Shown one piece after another: positions 1 to 6,378 of a DNA stretch of 15,260 nt. The position numbers were made by a program, and so were the translations under genes. Position 1 is the first letter of the stretch. Every line of letters starts with the position of its first letter. Under the pieces are notes generated by a model. The model had not been told where the DNA came from. It made no database searches and saw only the letters and a program-made list of their open reading frames with translations. The stretch covers positions 1-15,260 of the forward strand of contig DDKN01000015.1 in NCBI GenBank assembly GCA_002339725.1, given 5' to 3'. Origin of the DNA: Thiobacillus sp. UBA2597 (GTDB lineage: Bacteria > Pseudomonadota > Gammaproteobacteria > Burkholderiales > Thiobacillaceae).

Positions 1-58
1 AGGTATATTTCTTCTAATCGCCGGCGGTATGGGGTTGTATGCGGATTTGCGGCTCTCT

Positions 59-751
59 TTATCGGCGCGCGAGGCCAGACAGGACAGGGCCGAGGTCGAG
101 CATTGCACTCGCCGCTTCACACGTATTTTTTTCCAGCCAGGGCCACTCGGCCAGACAGGGCGACGCAATGCGTTCGCGCAGGGCGCGCACATTCTCCTGC
201 CGCAGCGCCATGGCCGGGTCGATGCCGTTTGCCACCCAGCCGGCCAGGGTCAGACCGCGCGCGGCGATCGCCTCGACGCTGAGCAGGGCATGGTTGAGGC
301 AGCCCAGGCGCAGGCCGACCACCAGCACCATGGGCAGGCCCAGGGCGACGGCGAGATCGGCGCTGTCCTCGGCCTCGTTCAGCGGGACGCGAAAACCACC
401 GGCGCCCTCGACCACCACCACATCGGCCCGGCGTTCCAGCTCACGATAGGCCGCCACGATGGGCGCCAGCTCGATACGCGTGTTTTGGCGGGCCGCCGCG
501 AGATGCGGCGCGACCGGCTCCGGAAAAAGATAGGGATTGATCCACGCCATCGGCGCCGCCACGTTGGCCGCCGCACGCAGCATGGTGACATCCTCGTTGA
601 CCCACGCGTCTTTGAGGCGCTCGCAGCCGGCCGCCACCGGCTTCATGCCGGCCACGCGCAGGCCCTGCGCCTTCAGCGCCTCGATCAGGGCAACGGCAAC
701 ACGGGTCTTGCCCACCCCGGTGTCGGTGCCGGTGACGAAAATGCCGGGCAT
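59..751 (-). CDS. bioD: ATP-dependent dethiobiotin synthetase BioD
   Basis: BioD closes the ureido ring of dethiobiotin from 7,8-diaminopelargonate, CO2 and ATP, the penultimate step of biotin synthesis, in the cytoplasm. The 230-residue product is close to the usual BioD length. It opens with the P-loop GTDTGVGKT (residues 8-16), then KPVAAGC near residue 40 and VEGAGGFRVPL in the middle, all typical of the family. The ATG at 751 is chosen because the P-loop then lies at its normal distance from the N-terminus and because it overlaps the bioC stop as TGATG, implying translational coupling. The frame stays open upstream through bioC, which is only an overlapping open frame and not a fusion. 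It is the last gene of the biotin operon; no clear terminator is visible in the 58 bases after it. Confidence 0.96.
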   Translation of the reverse strand: MPGIFVTGTDTGVGKTRVAVALIEALKAQGLRVAGMKPVAAGCERLKDAWVNEDVTMLRAAANVAAPMAWINPYLFPEPVAPHLAAARQNTRIELAPIVAAYRELERRADVVVVEGAGGFRVPLNEAEDSADLAVALGLPMVLVVGLRLGCLNHALLSVEAIAARGLTLAGWVANGIDPAMALRQENVRALRERIASPCLAEWPWLEKNTCEAASAMLDLGPVLSGLARR

Positions 752-1653
752 CAGCGCAGCCCCCTCTTTCTTTGCTGGATCTTGAACTCGATCACCTGGC
801 GGCCGTCTTCCAGCCTGTCCTTGCGGCCGGCCCAGGCATGGCCGTAGATCACCTCGAAGGTGGCCGGCAGCCGCCCCTCGACCCGGAAGCGCTCGTAGTT
901 TTCCGCCAGCTGGCGCCACTCGCGCTTGCCCATGAGGCCCATACGCCCTCCCGCCTGCACGGTGTGGGCGCCGATCTCCTTCAGCTCGCGCAGCACGGCC
1001 TTCAGATCCGGATACGTGACGGTGATCAGCTCCATCTCCATCACCGGGTTGCTGAAGCCGGCATGCATCAGCATGTCGCCGACATCGTGCATGTCGAGAA
1101 AACGGTTGACGTGGTTGTAGCCGTCCAGACCGGCGAAGGCGGCGCGCAGCTCCTTCAGGGTGTCCGGGCCGAAGCTGCTGAACAGCAGCAGTCCCTCCGG
1201 CCGCAGGGCGCGGTGCAGCTGGCGCAAGGCGGCCGGCAGGTCGGTCATCCATTGCAGGGCGAGGTTGGACCAGATCATGTCCACGCTGTCGCGCGCGAGC
1301 GGCAGGGCCTCGATGTCGCCGCAGACGTAGCGCACCTCGGGCACCGACTGCCAGAGCCGGGCCAGGCGGCCGAACAGCGTCGGCGTCACGGCATGGCCGC
1401 GCGCCTGGCGCAGCATGGCATGGGCGAGGTCGAGGCCGATCAGCTCGGCCTGAGGGAAACGGGCGCGCAAATGGTCGAAGCCGATGCCCGGCCCGCAGCC
1501 GGCATCGAGGATGCGCGCCGGCTGCAGCTTCATCTCTTCCAGGTGATCGTCCAGGCGCCGGGCGATCTCCTTCTGCAGGCTCGCCGCCGCCTCATAGGTG
1601 GGCGCGGCGCGCTCGAAGGCGCGGCGGATGGCCTGCTTCACGGTCATGTGCAT
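751..1653 (-). CDS. bioC: Malonyl-[acyl-carrier protein] O-methyltransferase BioC
   Basis: BioC methylates the free carboxyl of malonyl-ACP with S-adenosylmethionine, so that fatty acid synthase can elongate it to pimeloyl-ACP methyl ester. The 300-residue product has the class I methyltransferase SAM motif ILDAGCGPG (about residues 48-56), an acidic loop CGDIEALPL, and WSNLALQW, a BioC/UbiE-type region. It is longer than E. coli BioC (251), as is common for versions with a long C-terminal part. The ATG at 1653 is preferred because GGAG lies 5 bases upstream; an ATG two codons later (1647) is the alternative. The longer open frame, to 1725, would translate the palindromic repeat and is unlikely. 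The stop overlaps the bioD start as TGATG. Unlike the other junctions of the operon, the space to bioH is about 120 bases and filled with repeats. Confidence 0.94.
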   Translation of the reverse strand: MHMTVKQAIRRAFERAAPTYEAAASLQKEIARRLDDHLEEMKLQPARILDAGCGPGIGFDHLRARFPQAELIGLDLAHAMLRQARGHAVTPTLFGRLARLWQSVPEVRYVCGDIEALPLARDSVDMIWSNLALQWMTDLPAALRQLHRALRPEGLLLFSSFGPDTLKELRAAFAGLDGYNHVNRFLDMHDVGDMLMHAGFSNPVMEMELITVTYPDLKAVLRELKEIGAHTVQAGGRMGLMGKREWRQLAENYERFRVEGRLPATFEVIYGHAWAGRKDRLEDGRQVIEFKIQQRKRGLR

Positions 1654-1686
1654 GACCGCTCCACGGCAACCCTCTCCCCACCCCAA

Positions 1687-1708
1687 CCCTCCCCGCAAGC
1701 GGGGAGGG
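1687..1708. repeat. Palindrome 1 in the bioH-bioC gap
   Basis: A perfect 10-bp inverted repeat, CCCTCCCCGC / GCGGGGAGGG, with AA at its centre. It is preceded by a C-rich tract reading ACCCTCTCCCCACCCC. It lies between the end of bioH and the start of bioC and would form a strong hairpin in the operon transcript. No T-run follows on either strand, so a Rho-independent terminator is not indicated. It resembles the short intergenic palindromes scattered in many proteobacterial genomes. Confidence 0.85.
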
Positions 1709-1715
1709 AGTATCC

Positions 1716-1737
1716 CCTCCCCCATTCATGGGGGAGG
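1716..1737. repeat. Palindrome 2 in the bioH-bioC gap
   Basis: A second perfect 10-bp inverted repeat, CCTCCCCCAT / ATGGGGGAGG, with TC at its centre, starting 7 bases after the first. The two share the CCTCCCC core but have different centres, so they look like two diverged members of one family placed side by side. A further GGGAGGGGGAG tract follows up to about 1750. Confidence 0.85.
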
Positions 1738-1773
1738 CTGGGAGGGGGAGTCTGTATCTGCACAGGCCGCGTC

Positions 1774-2511
1774 TTAGGCATGTTCACGCAGAAAGCCTTT
1801 CAACGCGTCGACGAACCACTCCGGGTGCGACAGAAAGGGCGCGTGCGCCGCCTTGGGCTGCAGGGCCAGGCGCGCATTGGGCAGCGCCGTCGCCAGCCAC
1901 TGCGCCGCCACCGGCAGGCACAGGCCGTCATAGCCGCCATGCACGACCAGGGTCGGCGCCTGCACCTGGCGCGCCGCTTGGCGCAGGTCGACCGTGCGCA
2001 GCAGCTCCAGGCCCTTGGCCAGCACCGCGGCATCCGGCTCGCCGCGGGCGAACACCGAGTCGCGCAGGCGGGCGATCACCGCGCGCGCGGCATCGCCGCC
2101 GCGGGCCTGGAGCGAAAGGAATCGCAGCAGGGTGGCGCGGTAATCGGCCTGCACGCCCTGGGCGAAGTCCGCCAGCACTTCGGGCGTGAGCCCCATGTCC
2201 CAGCCGGCGCGATTGACAAAGCACGGCGTGCTGGCGACCAGCACCAGCGCCCGCACCTTCCCCGGGTGGCGCGCCGCCAGAGCCAGGGCGACCATGCCGC
2301 CCATGGACCAGCCGAGCAGCAGGCCGGCATCGGGCAGGGTCGGGGCGATGGCGTCGGCCAGGGCCTCGGCCGTGTAGGGACTGACGCGGGCGCTGCCGCC
2401 GTAGCCCGGCAGGTCGGGCGTGTGCATCGGCAGTTCCGGCAGGGCGGCGCGCAGGGCGTCCCAGATGCCGCCGTGCAGACCCCAGCCGTGCAGCAGGGTC
2501 AGCGGCGCCAT
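1774..2511 (-). CDS. bioH: Pimeloyl-[acyl-carrier protein] methyl ester esterase BioH
   Basis: BioH removes the methyl group that BioC added, releasing pimeloyl-ACP for BioF and ending the masked elongation. The 245-residue alpha/beta hydrolase starts with LLHGWGLHGGIWD (oxyanion region, residues 6-18), has the nucleophile elbow GWSMGG (Ser69), an acid in VVHGGYDGLCLP and the catalytic His in KAAHAPFLSHPEWF. The WGLH..IW and GWSMGG combination is characteristic of BioH rather than a generic hydrolase, and the position between bioF and bioC fits. The ATG at 2511 overlaps the bioF stop as TGATG. The open frame continues upstream inside bioF, but without similarity to the family. Confidence 0.93.
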   Translation of the reverse strand: MAPLTLLHGWGLHGGIWDALRAALPELPMHTPDLPGYGGSARVSPYTAEALADAIAPTLPDAGLLLGWSMGGMVALALAARHPGKVRALVLVASTPCFVNRAGWDMGLTPEVLADFAQGVQADYRATLLRFLSLQARGGDAARAVIARLRDSVFARGEPDAAVLAKGLELLRTVDLRQAARQVQAPTLVVHGGYDGLCLPVAAQWLATALPNARLALQPKAAHAPFLSHPEWFVDALKGFLREHA

Positions 2512-3659
2512 CAGGCCAGGTCCCTCAGCGCGGCGAGCAGGCGCTCGATGTCGGCCGGCTCGTGGCTGGCCGAGAGCGAGAGGCGCAGGCGGGCGGTGCC
2601 GGCCGGCACCGTGGGCGGCCGGATCGCCGGGGTCATCAGGCCGCGCGCGCGCAGGCCCTCGGCCAGGCGCAGGGCGGCCGCGTTGTCGCCCACGATCAAG
2701 GGCTGGATCGGGGTGTCGGAGGGCAACAAGCGCCAGGGCAGGTCGGCCATGCCGGCCTTGAGCTGGGCGACGAGCGCACGGAGCCGCTCGCGCCGCCAGC
2801 CGTCGGCGGCGATCACCTTGAGGCTGGCCGACACCGCGGCAGCCAAGAGCGGCGGCGTCGCCGTGGTGTAGACATAGGTGCGTGCCTTGTTCACCAGCCA
2901 TTCGATCAGGGTGGCATGGCCGGCGACGAAGGCGCCGAACACGCCGGCCGCCTTGCCCAAAGTGGCCATGTAGACGATGCGGTCCGCACGCAGATCGAAA
3001 TGGGCGAGGCTGCCGCGCCCCTGCGCACCCAGCACGCCAAAGCCGTGGGCATCGTCGATGAGCAGCCAGGCGTCATACCGCTCGCACAGGGCCAGCAGCT
3101 CCGGCAACGGCGCGATATCGCCGTCCATGCTGAACACGGCGTCGGTCACCACCAGCCGGGTTTTCGCGCGGCTCGCCTTGAGCTTCGCCTCGAGGAAATC
3201 GAGGTCGCCGTGGGGATAGCGGGTGAGCTCGGCGCGCGACAGCAGGCAGGCGTCGACCAGCGAGGCATGATTGAGCTTGTCACCGAACACGGCATCGCCG
3301 CGGCCGACCAGGGCGGTGATCGCGCCGAGATTGGCCATGTAGCCGGTGGAAAACAGCAGGGCATCCGGCAGGCCGACGAAGTCGGCCAGCTCGCGCTCCA
3401 GTTGTTCGTGCAGCCGGTGGTGGCCAGCGACCAGATGGGCCGAAGCGGCGCCCACCCCCGCCTCGACCGCGGCCTGGCGGGCGGCGTTGATGAGCTCGGG
3501 ATGGCCGGCAAGGCCAAGGTAATCGTTGTTGCAGAAGGCGACGACCGGCCGGCCCTCGACTCGCATGTGGGCGCGCGATGGCGTCTCCAGGGTGCGGCGG
3601 CGGCGCTTCAGGCCCTGGGCATCCAGCTCGGCCAGGGCCTGGGCGAGGGTTTCAATCAT
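2511..3659 (-). CDS. bioF: 8-amino-7-oxononanoate synthase BioF
   Basis: BioF condenses pimeloyl-ACP (or -CoA) with L-alanine, with loss of CO2, to give 8-amino-7-oxononanoate (KAPA); it is a PLP enzyme of the alpha-oxoamine synthase family. The 382 residues match the usual length. Visible are CNNDYLGL (43-50), the loop FGDKLNHASL (His131), the PLP-stacking and aspartate region IDDAHGFGVLG (201-211) and the Schiff-base lysine in ATLGKAAGVFGAF (Lys236, the same number as in E. coli BioF). The C-terminal RLRLSLSASH motif is intact. The ATG at 3657-3659 lies within the end of bioB (8-base overlap) and the stop overlaps the bioH start, so translation is probably coupled on both sides. Confidence 0.97.
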   Translation of the reverse strand: MIETLAQALAELDAQGLKRRRRTLETPSRAHMRVEGRPVVAFCNNDYLGLAGHPELINAARQAAVEAGVGAASAHLVAGHHRLHEQLERELADFVGLPDALLFSTGYMANLGAITALVGRGDAVFGDKLNHASLVDACLLSRAELTRYPHGDLDFLEAKLKASRAKTRLVVTDAVFSMDGDIAPLPELLALCERYDAWLLIDDAHGFGVLGAQGRGSLAHFDLRADRIVYMATLGKAAGVFGAFVAGHATLIEWLVNKARTYVYTTATPPLLAAAVSASLKVIAADGWRRERLRALVAQLKAGMADLPWRLLPSDTPIQPLIVGDNAAALRLAEGLRARGLMTPAIRPPTVPAGTARLRLSLSASHEPADIERLLAALRDLA

Positions 3660-4710
3660 GTCCCGCGCAGCGGCGCTCGGTGTGCACCTCGGGCTTCAGC
3701 CCCAGCTTGTCGAACAGCTTTTGGTCCGCCTCGACCTCGGGGTTGCCGGTGGTGAGCAGCTTGTCGCCGTAGAAGATGGAATTGGCACCGGCCAGGAAGC
3801 ACAGGGCCTGCACGCCCTCGCTTAAGCTCCGCCGGCCGGCCGACAGGCGCACGTGCGAGCCGGGCATGGTGATGCGGGCCACGGCGATGGTGCGCACGAA
3901 CTCCAGCGGATCGAGGTCGGCCTCGCGCGCCTTGGGCGTGCCCGCGATCTTCACCAGCATGTTGATCGGCACCGACTCCGGCTGCGGCTTGAGATTGGCC
4001 AGTTGCGCGATCAGGCCGGCGCGCTCGCGGCGCGACTCGCCCATGCCGACGATGCCGCCGCAGCACACGGAGAGACCCGCAGCGCGCACGGCCTGCAGGG
4101 TGTCCAGCCGGTCCTGGTAGCTGTGGGTGGTGACGACCTGGCCGTAGAACTCGGGCGCGGTGTCGAGGTTGTGGTTGTAATAGTCGAGGCCGGCCGCCTT
4201 GAGCTTTTCGGCCTGGCCCGCTTTGAGCATGCCCAGGGTGACGCAGGTCTCCATGCCCAGCGCCTTCACCTGGCGCACCATGTCCAGCACCGGCTCCAGG
4301 TCCTTGTCCTTGGGGCCGCGCCAGGCGGCGCCCATGCAAAAGCGGGTGGCGCCGCTGGCCTTGGCCGCCTTGGCCGCCTCCACCACCTTGGCCACGTCGA
4401 GCAGCTCCTGGCTACGGCCGCTTTGCTTAACGCCGGCTTCGCCGGCATTAGCCTGCGCCGCAACTTCGTTGTCTTTCGCTACCTGTGTATCGTGCCGGGC
4501 CGACTGCGAGCAATAGCCGCAGTCCTCGGAACAGCCGCCGGTCTTGATCGAGAGCAGGGTGGAGAGCTGCACCGCGTTGGGGTCGAAGTGCGCGCGGTGC
4601 ACGCTCTGCGCCCGGAACAGCAGGTCGTTGAACGGCAGCGCGAACAGGTCGAGCACGGCCTCGACGGTCCAGTCCGGCATGACGCGGGGGGATTCGGCCA
4701 GGTTGACCAT
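3652..4710 (-). CDS. bioB: Biotin synthase BioB with an internal repeat-derived insertion
   Basis: BioB inserts sulfur into dethiobiotin to make biotin; it is a radical-SAM enzyme with a [4Fe-4S] and a [2Fe-2S] cluster. The 352-residue product has the SAM-cluster motif CSEDCGYC (Cys60, 64, 67), the second-cluster ligands Cys125 (RFCMGAAW), Cys156 (METCVTLG), Cys216 (SVCCGGIVG) and Arg288 (VRLSAGR), and the conserved YYNHNLDT. Against E. coli numbering (53/57/60, then 97/128/188/260) the offset jumps from 7 to 28. About 21 extra residues therefore lie between Cys67 and Cys125, roughly residues 77-100, rich in Ala, Gly, Lys and Glu. The underlying DNA contains a palindromic repeat (separate entry). 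The frame is unbroken and all ligands are present, so the enzyme is probably active. The ATG at 4710 overlaps the upstream stop as TGATG. Confidence 0.96.
   Translation of the reverse strand: MVNLAESPRVMPDWTVEAVLDLFALPFNDLLFRAQSVHRAHFDPNAVQLSTLLSIKTGGCSEDCGYCSQSARHDTQVAKDNEVAAQANAGEAGVKQSGRSQELLDVAKVVEAAKAAKASGATRFCMGAAWRGPKDKDLEPVLDMVRQVKALGMETCVTLGMLKAGQAEKLKAAGLDYYNHNLDTAPEFYGQVVTTHSYQDRLDTLQAVRAAGLSVCCGGIVGMGESRRERAGLIAQLANLKPQPESVPINMLVKIAGTPKAREADLDPLEFVRTIAVARITMPGSHVRLSAGRRSLSEGVQALCFLAGANSIFYGDKLLTTGNPEVEADQKLFDKLGLKPEVHTERRCAGHD
4428..4484. repeat. Palindromic repeat copy inside bioB
   Basis: Read on the plus strand, TAACGCC begins at 4428, followed by a GCCGGC-TTC-GCCGGC hairpin (4432-4446), then ATTAGCCT (4447-4454) and a 3' flank to 4481-4484. 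The same order, TAAC-stem-loop-stem-ATTAG(C/T)CT, occurs at 6496 and 6582 in the intergenic repeat block. Outside the variable stem, the 31 bases after ATTAG match the 6582 copy at 23 positions without a gap, ending in the shared GTT.TCTTT.G.TAC. bioB is read from the opposite strand, so the element is translated as its reverse complement and supplies most of the 21 extra residues of BioB. Confidence 0.75.
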
Positions 4711-5162
4711 CAGTGCGCCTCCCTTTCCACTTCGATGTCCTTCCAGTCTTCCCGCCCGGCACGAATGATGTCGCGGATGCCGAGGGGGACGATGCCCAGG
4801 GCCATGAGACCCCAGACCAGCAGCATGCCGCGGCCGTCGTCGAAGATGCCGTAGAGCGGCTGGCCCGCCACCACCATGGCGCCGACCACGCCGTAATAGC
4901 GGTAGCCGGCCCAGCGGTTGTAGTGCACCACGCGCGGGTCGGGGTGGTGGGCGATGGCGGCGTAGACGAAGATCGAGCCGGCCAGCCAGAGCATGATCGG
5001 CGGCACCGACAGCACGAAGGGCAGGAAGCTCATCTTGGTGTTCATGTTCAGGGCCACGACCAGCAGCAGGGTCGAGATGCTGATCGAGATGATGCTGGCG
5101 TAATTGAACAGGCGCGCGCTGCGCAGGCAGGACGCGGCGGTGACGATGTGTTTTTCCGACAT
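4710..5162 (-). CDS. Unknown four-helix membrane protein, first gene of the biotin operon
   Basis: I do not recognise this 150-residue protein. It shows four hydrophobic segments that look like transmembrane helices: around YASIISISISTLLLVVAL (about residues 21-38), FLPFVLSVPPIMLWLAGSIF, a third around YYGVVGAMVVAGQPLYGIF, and GLMALGIVPLGIRDII. The last is followed by a charged tail rich in Glu, Asp and Arg. Between helices 2 and 3 is a polar loop with AHHPDPRVVHYNRWAGYRYY, whose histidines and aromatic residues could be functional. The stop overlaps the bioB ATG as TGATG, so it is co-translated with the biotin genes. The ATG at 5162 is preferred; a GTG at 5180 in frame would leave a leader of only about 11 bases from the predicted transcription start. 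It could be a transport or assembly partner of biotin synthesis, or simply co-transcribed. Confidence 0.8.
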   Translation of the reverse strand: MSEKHIVTAASCLRSARLFNYASIISISISTLLLVVALNMNTKMSFLPFVLSVPPIMLWLAGSIFVYAAIAHHPDPRVVHYNRWAGYRYYGVVGAMVVAGQPLYGIFDDGRGMLLVWGLMALGIVPLGIRDIIRAGREDWKDIEVEREAH

Positions 5163-5197
5163 TTCGGCGACAATCCGCACAAATCAAAGGCCGGCGC

Positions 5198-5226
5198 ATG
5201 ATCGGCGAGCCCGGGGAGACTGTCAA
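5198..5226 (-). promoter_or_regulatory. Predicted sigma-70 promoter of the biotin operon
   Basis: On the minus strand a perfect -35 box TTGACA (5226-5221) is followed, after 17 bases, by GATCAT (5203-5198), which matches TATAAT at 4 of 6 positions. Transcription would start near 5191, about 29 bases before the ATG of the membrane protein gene. I see no BirA-like operator of the E. coli type here, so the mode of regulation is open. The -35 box overlaps the 5' end of the comF reading frame. Confidence 0.55.
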
Positions 5227-5264
5227 TTATTATCCGCCACACGCTGAACAAGTGCATTTCTTTT

Positions 5265-5957
5265 GTGCAGGCCCAGCTCGGCCAGTCCTGCCTGCTCTGC
5301 GGCGCCGATGTGCCCAACACCAATGGGCCGGCCGCCCCGCTCTGCCCCGGCTGCCTGGCCGACCTGCCGCGCCTGGCCACACCGCGCTGCCCGGTCTGCG
5401 CCCTGCCCACCGCCCTGGGCGAGGTCTGCGGCGGCTGCCTCAGGCATCCGCCCGCCTTCGATGCCACCCACGCAGCCTACCGCTACGCCTATCCGCTCGA
5501 CGCCCTGCTGCAACACTATAAATACGGCCAGGGCCTGCACCTGGCCGGCTTCCTGGCCGAACAGCTCGCCGCCGAGATCGCCACAGGGCTCGACACCCGG
5601 CCCGACCTCGTCATCCCCATGCCCCTGCACCCCAGGCGCCTGCAGGAGCGCGGCTACAACCAGGCGGGCGAGATCGCCAAGCGCCTGGCTCGCCGACTCG
5701 ATCTGCCCGTCGCCCTCACCGCCTGCACAAGGGCCAAGGACGCCCCGCCCCAGGCCAGCCTGCCGCTGAAGGAGCGCCGCAAGAACATCCGCGGCGCCTT
5801 CGAGTGCCGAATGGACTTGGCCGGCAAGCGCATCGCCCTGGTCGACGACGTCATGACCAGCGGGGCGAGCCTCGATGAACTGGCGAAGACGGTGAAAAAA
5901 GCGGGGGCGGTGGAGGTGCGGGCCTGGGTGGTGGCGCGGACGTTGCCGATGCGTTAA
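5265..5957 (+). CDS. comF: ComF family phosphoribosyltransferase-like protein
   Basis: ComF-family proteins pair an N-terminal zinc-binding region with a phosphoribosyltransferase fold and are linked to DNA uptake, although their reaction is poorly defined. Here four Cys pairs (CLLCG, CPGC, CPVC, CGGC) make up the first 65 residues. Then come DLVIPMPLHPRRLQERGYNQA and the PRPP-binding motif IALVDDVMTSGAS near the C-terminus. The length from GTG 5265 is 230 residues. The start is uncertain: the frame is open back to 5202, and a good Shine-Dalgarno-like GGGGAG (5213-5218) stands 7 or 10 bases before ATT codons at 5226 and 5229, with no ATG, GTG or TTG in between. The peptide upstream of the GTG also looks protein-like. 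The gene is divergent from the biotin operon. Confidence 0.9.
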   Translation: MQAQLGQSCLLCGADVPNTNGPAAPLCPGCLADLPRLATPRCPVCALPTALGEVCGGCLRHPPAFDATHAAYRYAYPLDALLQHYKYGQGLHLAGFLAEQLAAEIATGLDTRPDLVIPMPLHPRRLQERGYNQAGEIAKRLARRLDLPVALTACTRAKDAPPQASLPLKERRKNIRGAFECRMDLAGKRIALVDDVMTSGASLDELAKTVKKAGAVEVRAWVVARTLPMR

Positions 5958-5976
5958 GTCACACCAGTCACCCGAA

Positions 5977-5988
5977 ATACTTAAGTAT
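5977..5988. promoter_or_regulatory. Perfect 12-bp palindrome upstream of the mini-gene
   Basis: ATACTTAAGTAT is a perfect 12-base palindrome in the short gap between comF and the 34-codon gene. It is AT-rich in otherwise GC-rich DNA and is flanked by CCGA on the left and CGG on the right, which nearly extends the symmetry. It has the size and shape of a dimeric repressor operator, but no matching regulator is visible here. Confidence 0.3.
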
Positions 5989-6063
5989 CGGAATGCCCTC
6001 CACAATTCCGCGCGCCGTCGATACGATAAAAATGCAGTGCAAATAGACGTGGGAGAAAAAATC

Positions 6064-6168
6064 ATGCAGCGCACTCAACCCCAAGACATCTGTCTTGCGC
6101 CCGGCATTTTGATCTTGGCCGCCGCAACCTGGCTGGCCTTGGCGGTGTGGGTGGCGCAGATGGCTTGA
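6064..6168 (+). CDS. Small single-helix membrane protein of 34 residues
   Basis: An ATG at 6064 opens a 34-codon frame ending in TGA. GGAG (6052-6055) stands 8 bases upstream in an A-rich stretch, one of the best ribosome binding sites in the window. The first ten residues are polar (starting MQRTQPQDI); the rest is hydrophobic, with GILILAAATWLALAVWVAQ as one clear transmembrane helix. Length and architecture resemble small accessory subunits such as CydX or CcoQ, but I see no specific sequence match and no oxidase genes nearby. AT-rich DNA just upstream (ATACGATAAAAAT) could hold a -10 box. It lies 106 bases after comF and may have its own promoter. Confidence 0.6.
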   Translation: MQRTQPQDICLAPGILILAAATWLALAVWVAQMA

Positions 6169-6206
6169 GCACTTCTCGAAGGCACCGGTAATCGTTTCGT
6201 TCAGCA

Positions 6207-6227
6207 GGCGAGCACTATGTGCTCGCC
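6207..6227. repeat. 9-bp perfect hairpin after the mini-gene
   Basis: GGCGAGCAC / GTGCTCGCC with a TAT loop, 38 bases after the stop of the 34-codon gene. It could end that transcript, but no T-run follows (CCCTCACC instead), so a standard intrinsic terminator is doubtful. Confidence 0.6.
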
Positions 6228-6276
6228 CCCTCACCCGCCGCTAGGTGTCGGCCTTTTATCCTCGCTCTGCGGGGGC

Positions 6277-6316
6277 TCCCGGAGGGAGAGGCGATGTTCA
6301 CCCTCTCCCTCCGGGA
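6277..6316. repeat. 15-bp perfect inverted repeat
   Basis: TCCCGGAGGGAGAGG (6277-6291) pairs perfectly with CCTCTCCCTCCGGGA (6302-6316) across a 10-base loop. The tail from 6317 (ending GGGTTAGGGGTGAGGG) is of the same C/G-tract style as the bioH-bioC palindromes, which suggests related element families. Confidence 0.8.
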
Positions 6317-6378
6317 TTTATGCCCTTTAGGGTAAAGGGTTAGGGGTGAGGGTGGTTTCATTCCCCCCTCTGACGCCG

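Noticed and set aside
59..1252. BioC-BioD fusion suggested by a 397-codon frame
   Set aside because: The extra part is in a different frame from BioC and shows no BioC motifs; BioD starts at 751 with TGATG overlap.
772..2871. 699-codon plus-strand frame across bioC, bioH and bioF
   Set aside because: It is antisense to three well-supported genes and its composition is that of a GC-rich shadow frame.
3820..3850. Second repeat insertion in bioB (CTTAAGCTCCG followed by GCCGGCCGGCC)
   Set aside because: The protein aligns here with E. coli BioB without extra residues (RLSAGR...ALCF), so the likeness to the repeat flank is chance.
5163..5264. Biotin riboswitch or BirA operator before the biotin operon
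   Set aside because: The leader is only about 30 bases and no E. coli-type BirA or BioR-type palindrome is visible.
6207..6316. Intrinsic terminators for the mini-gene
   Set aside because: The hairpins are strong but lack T-runs on either strand.
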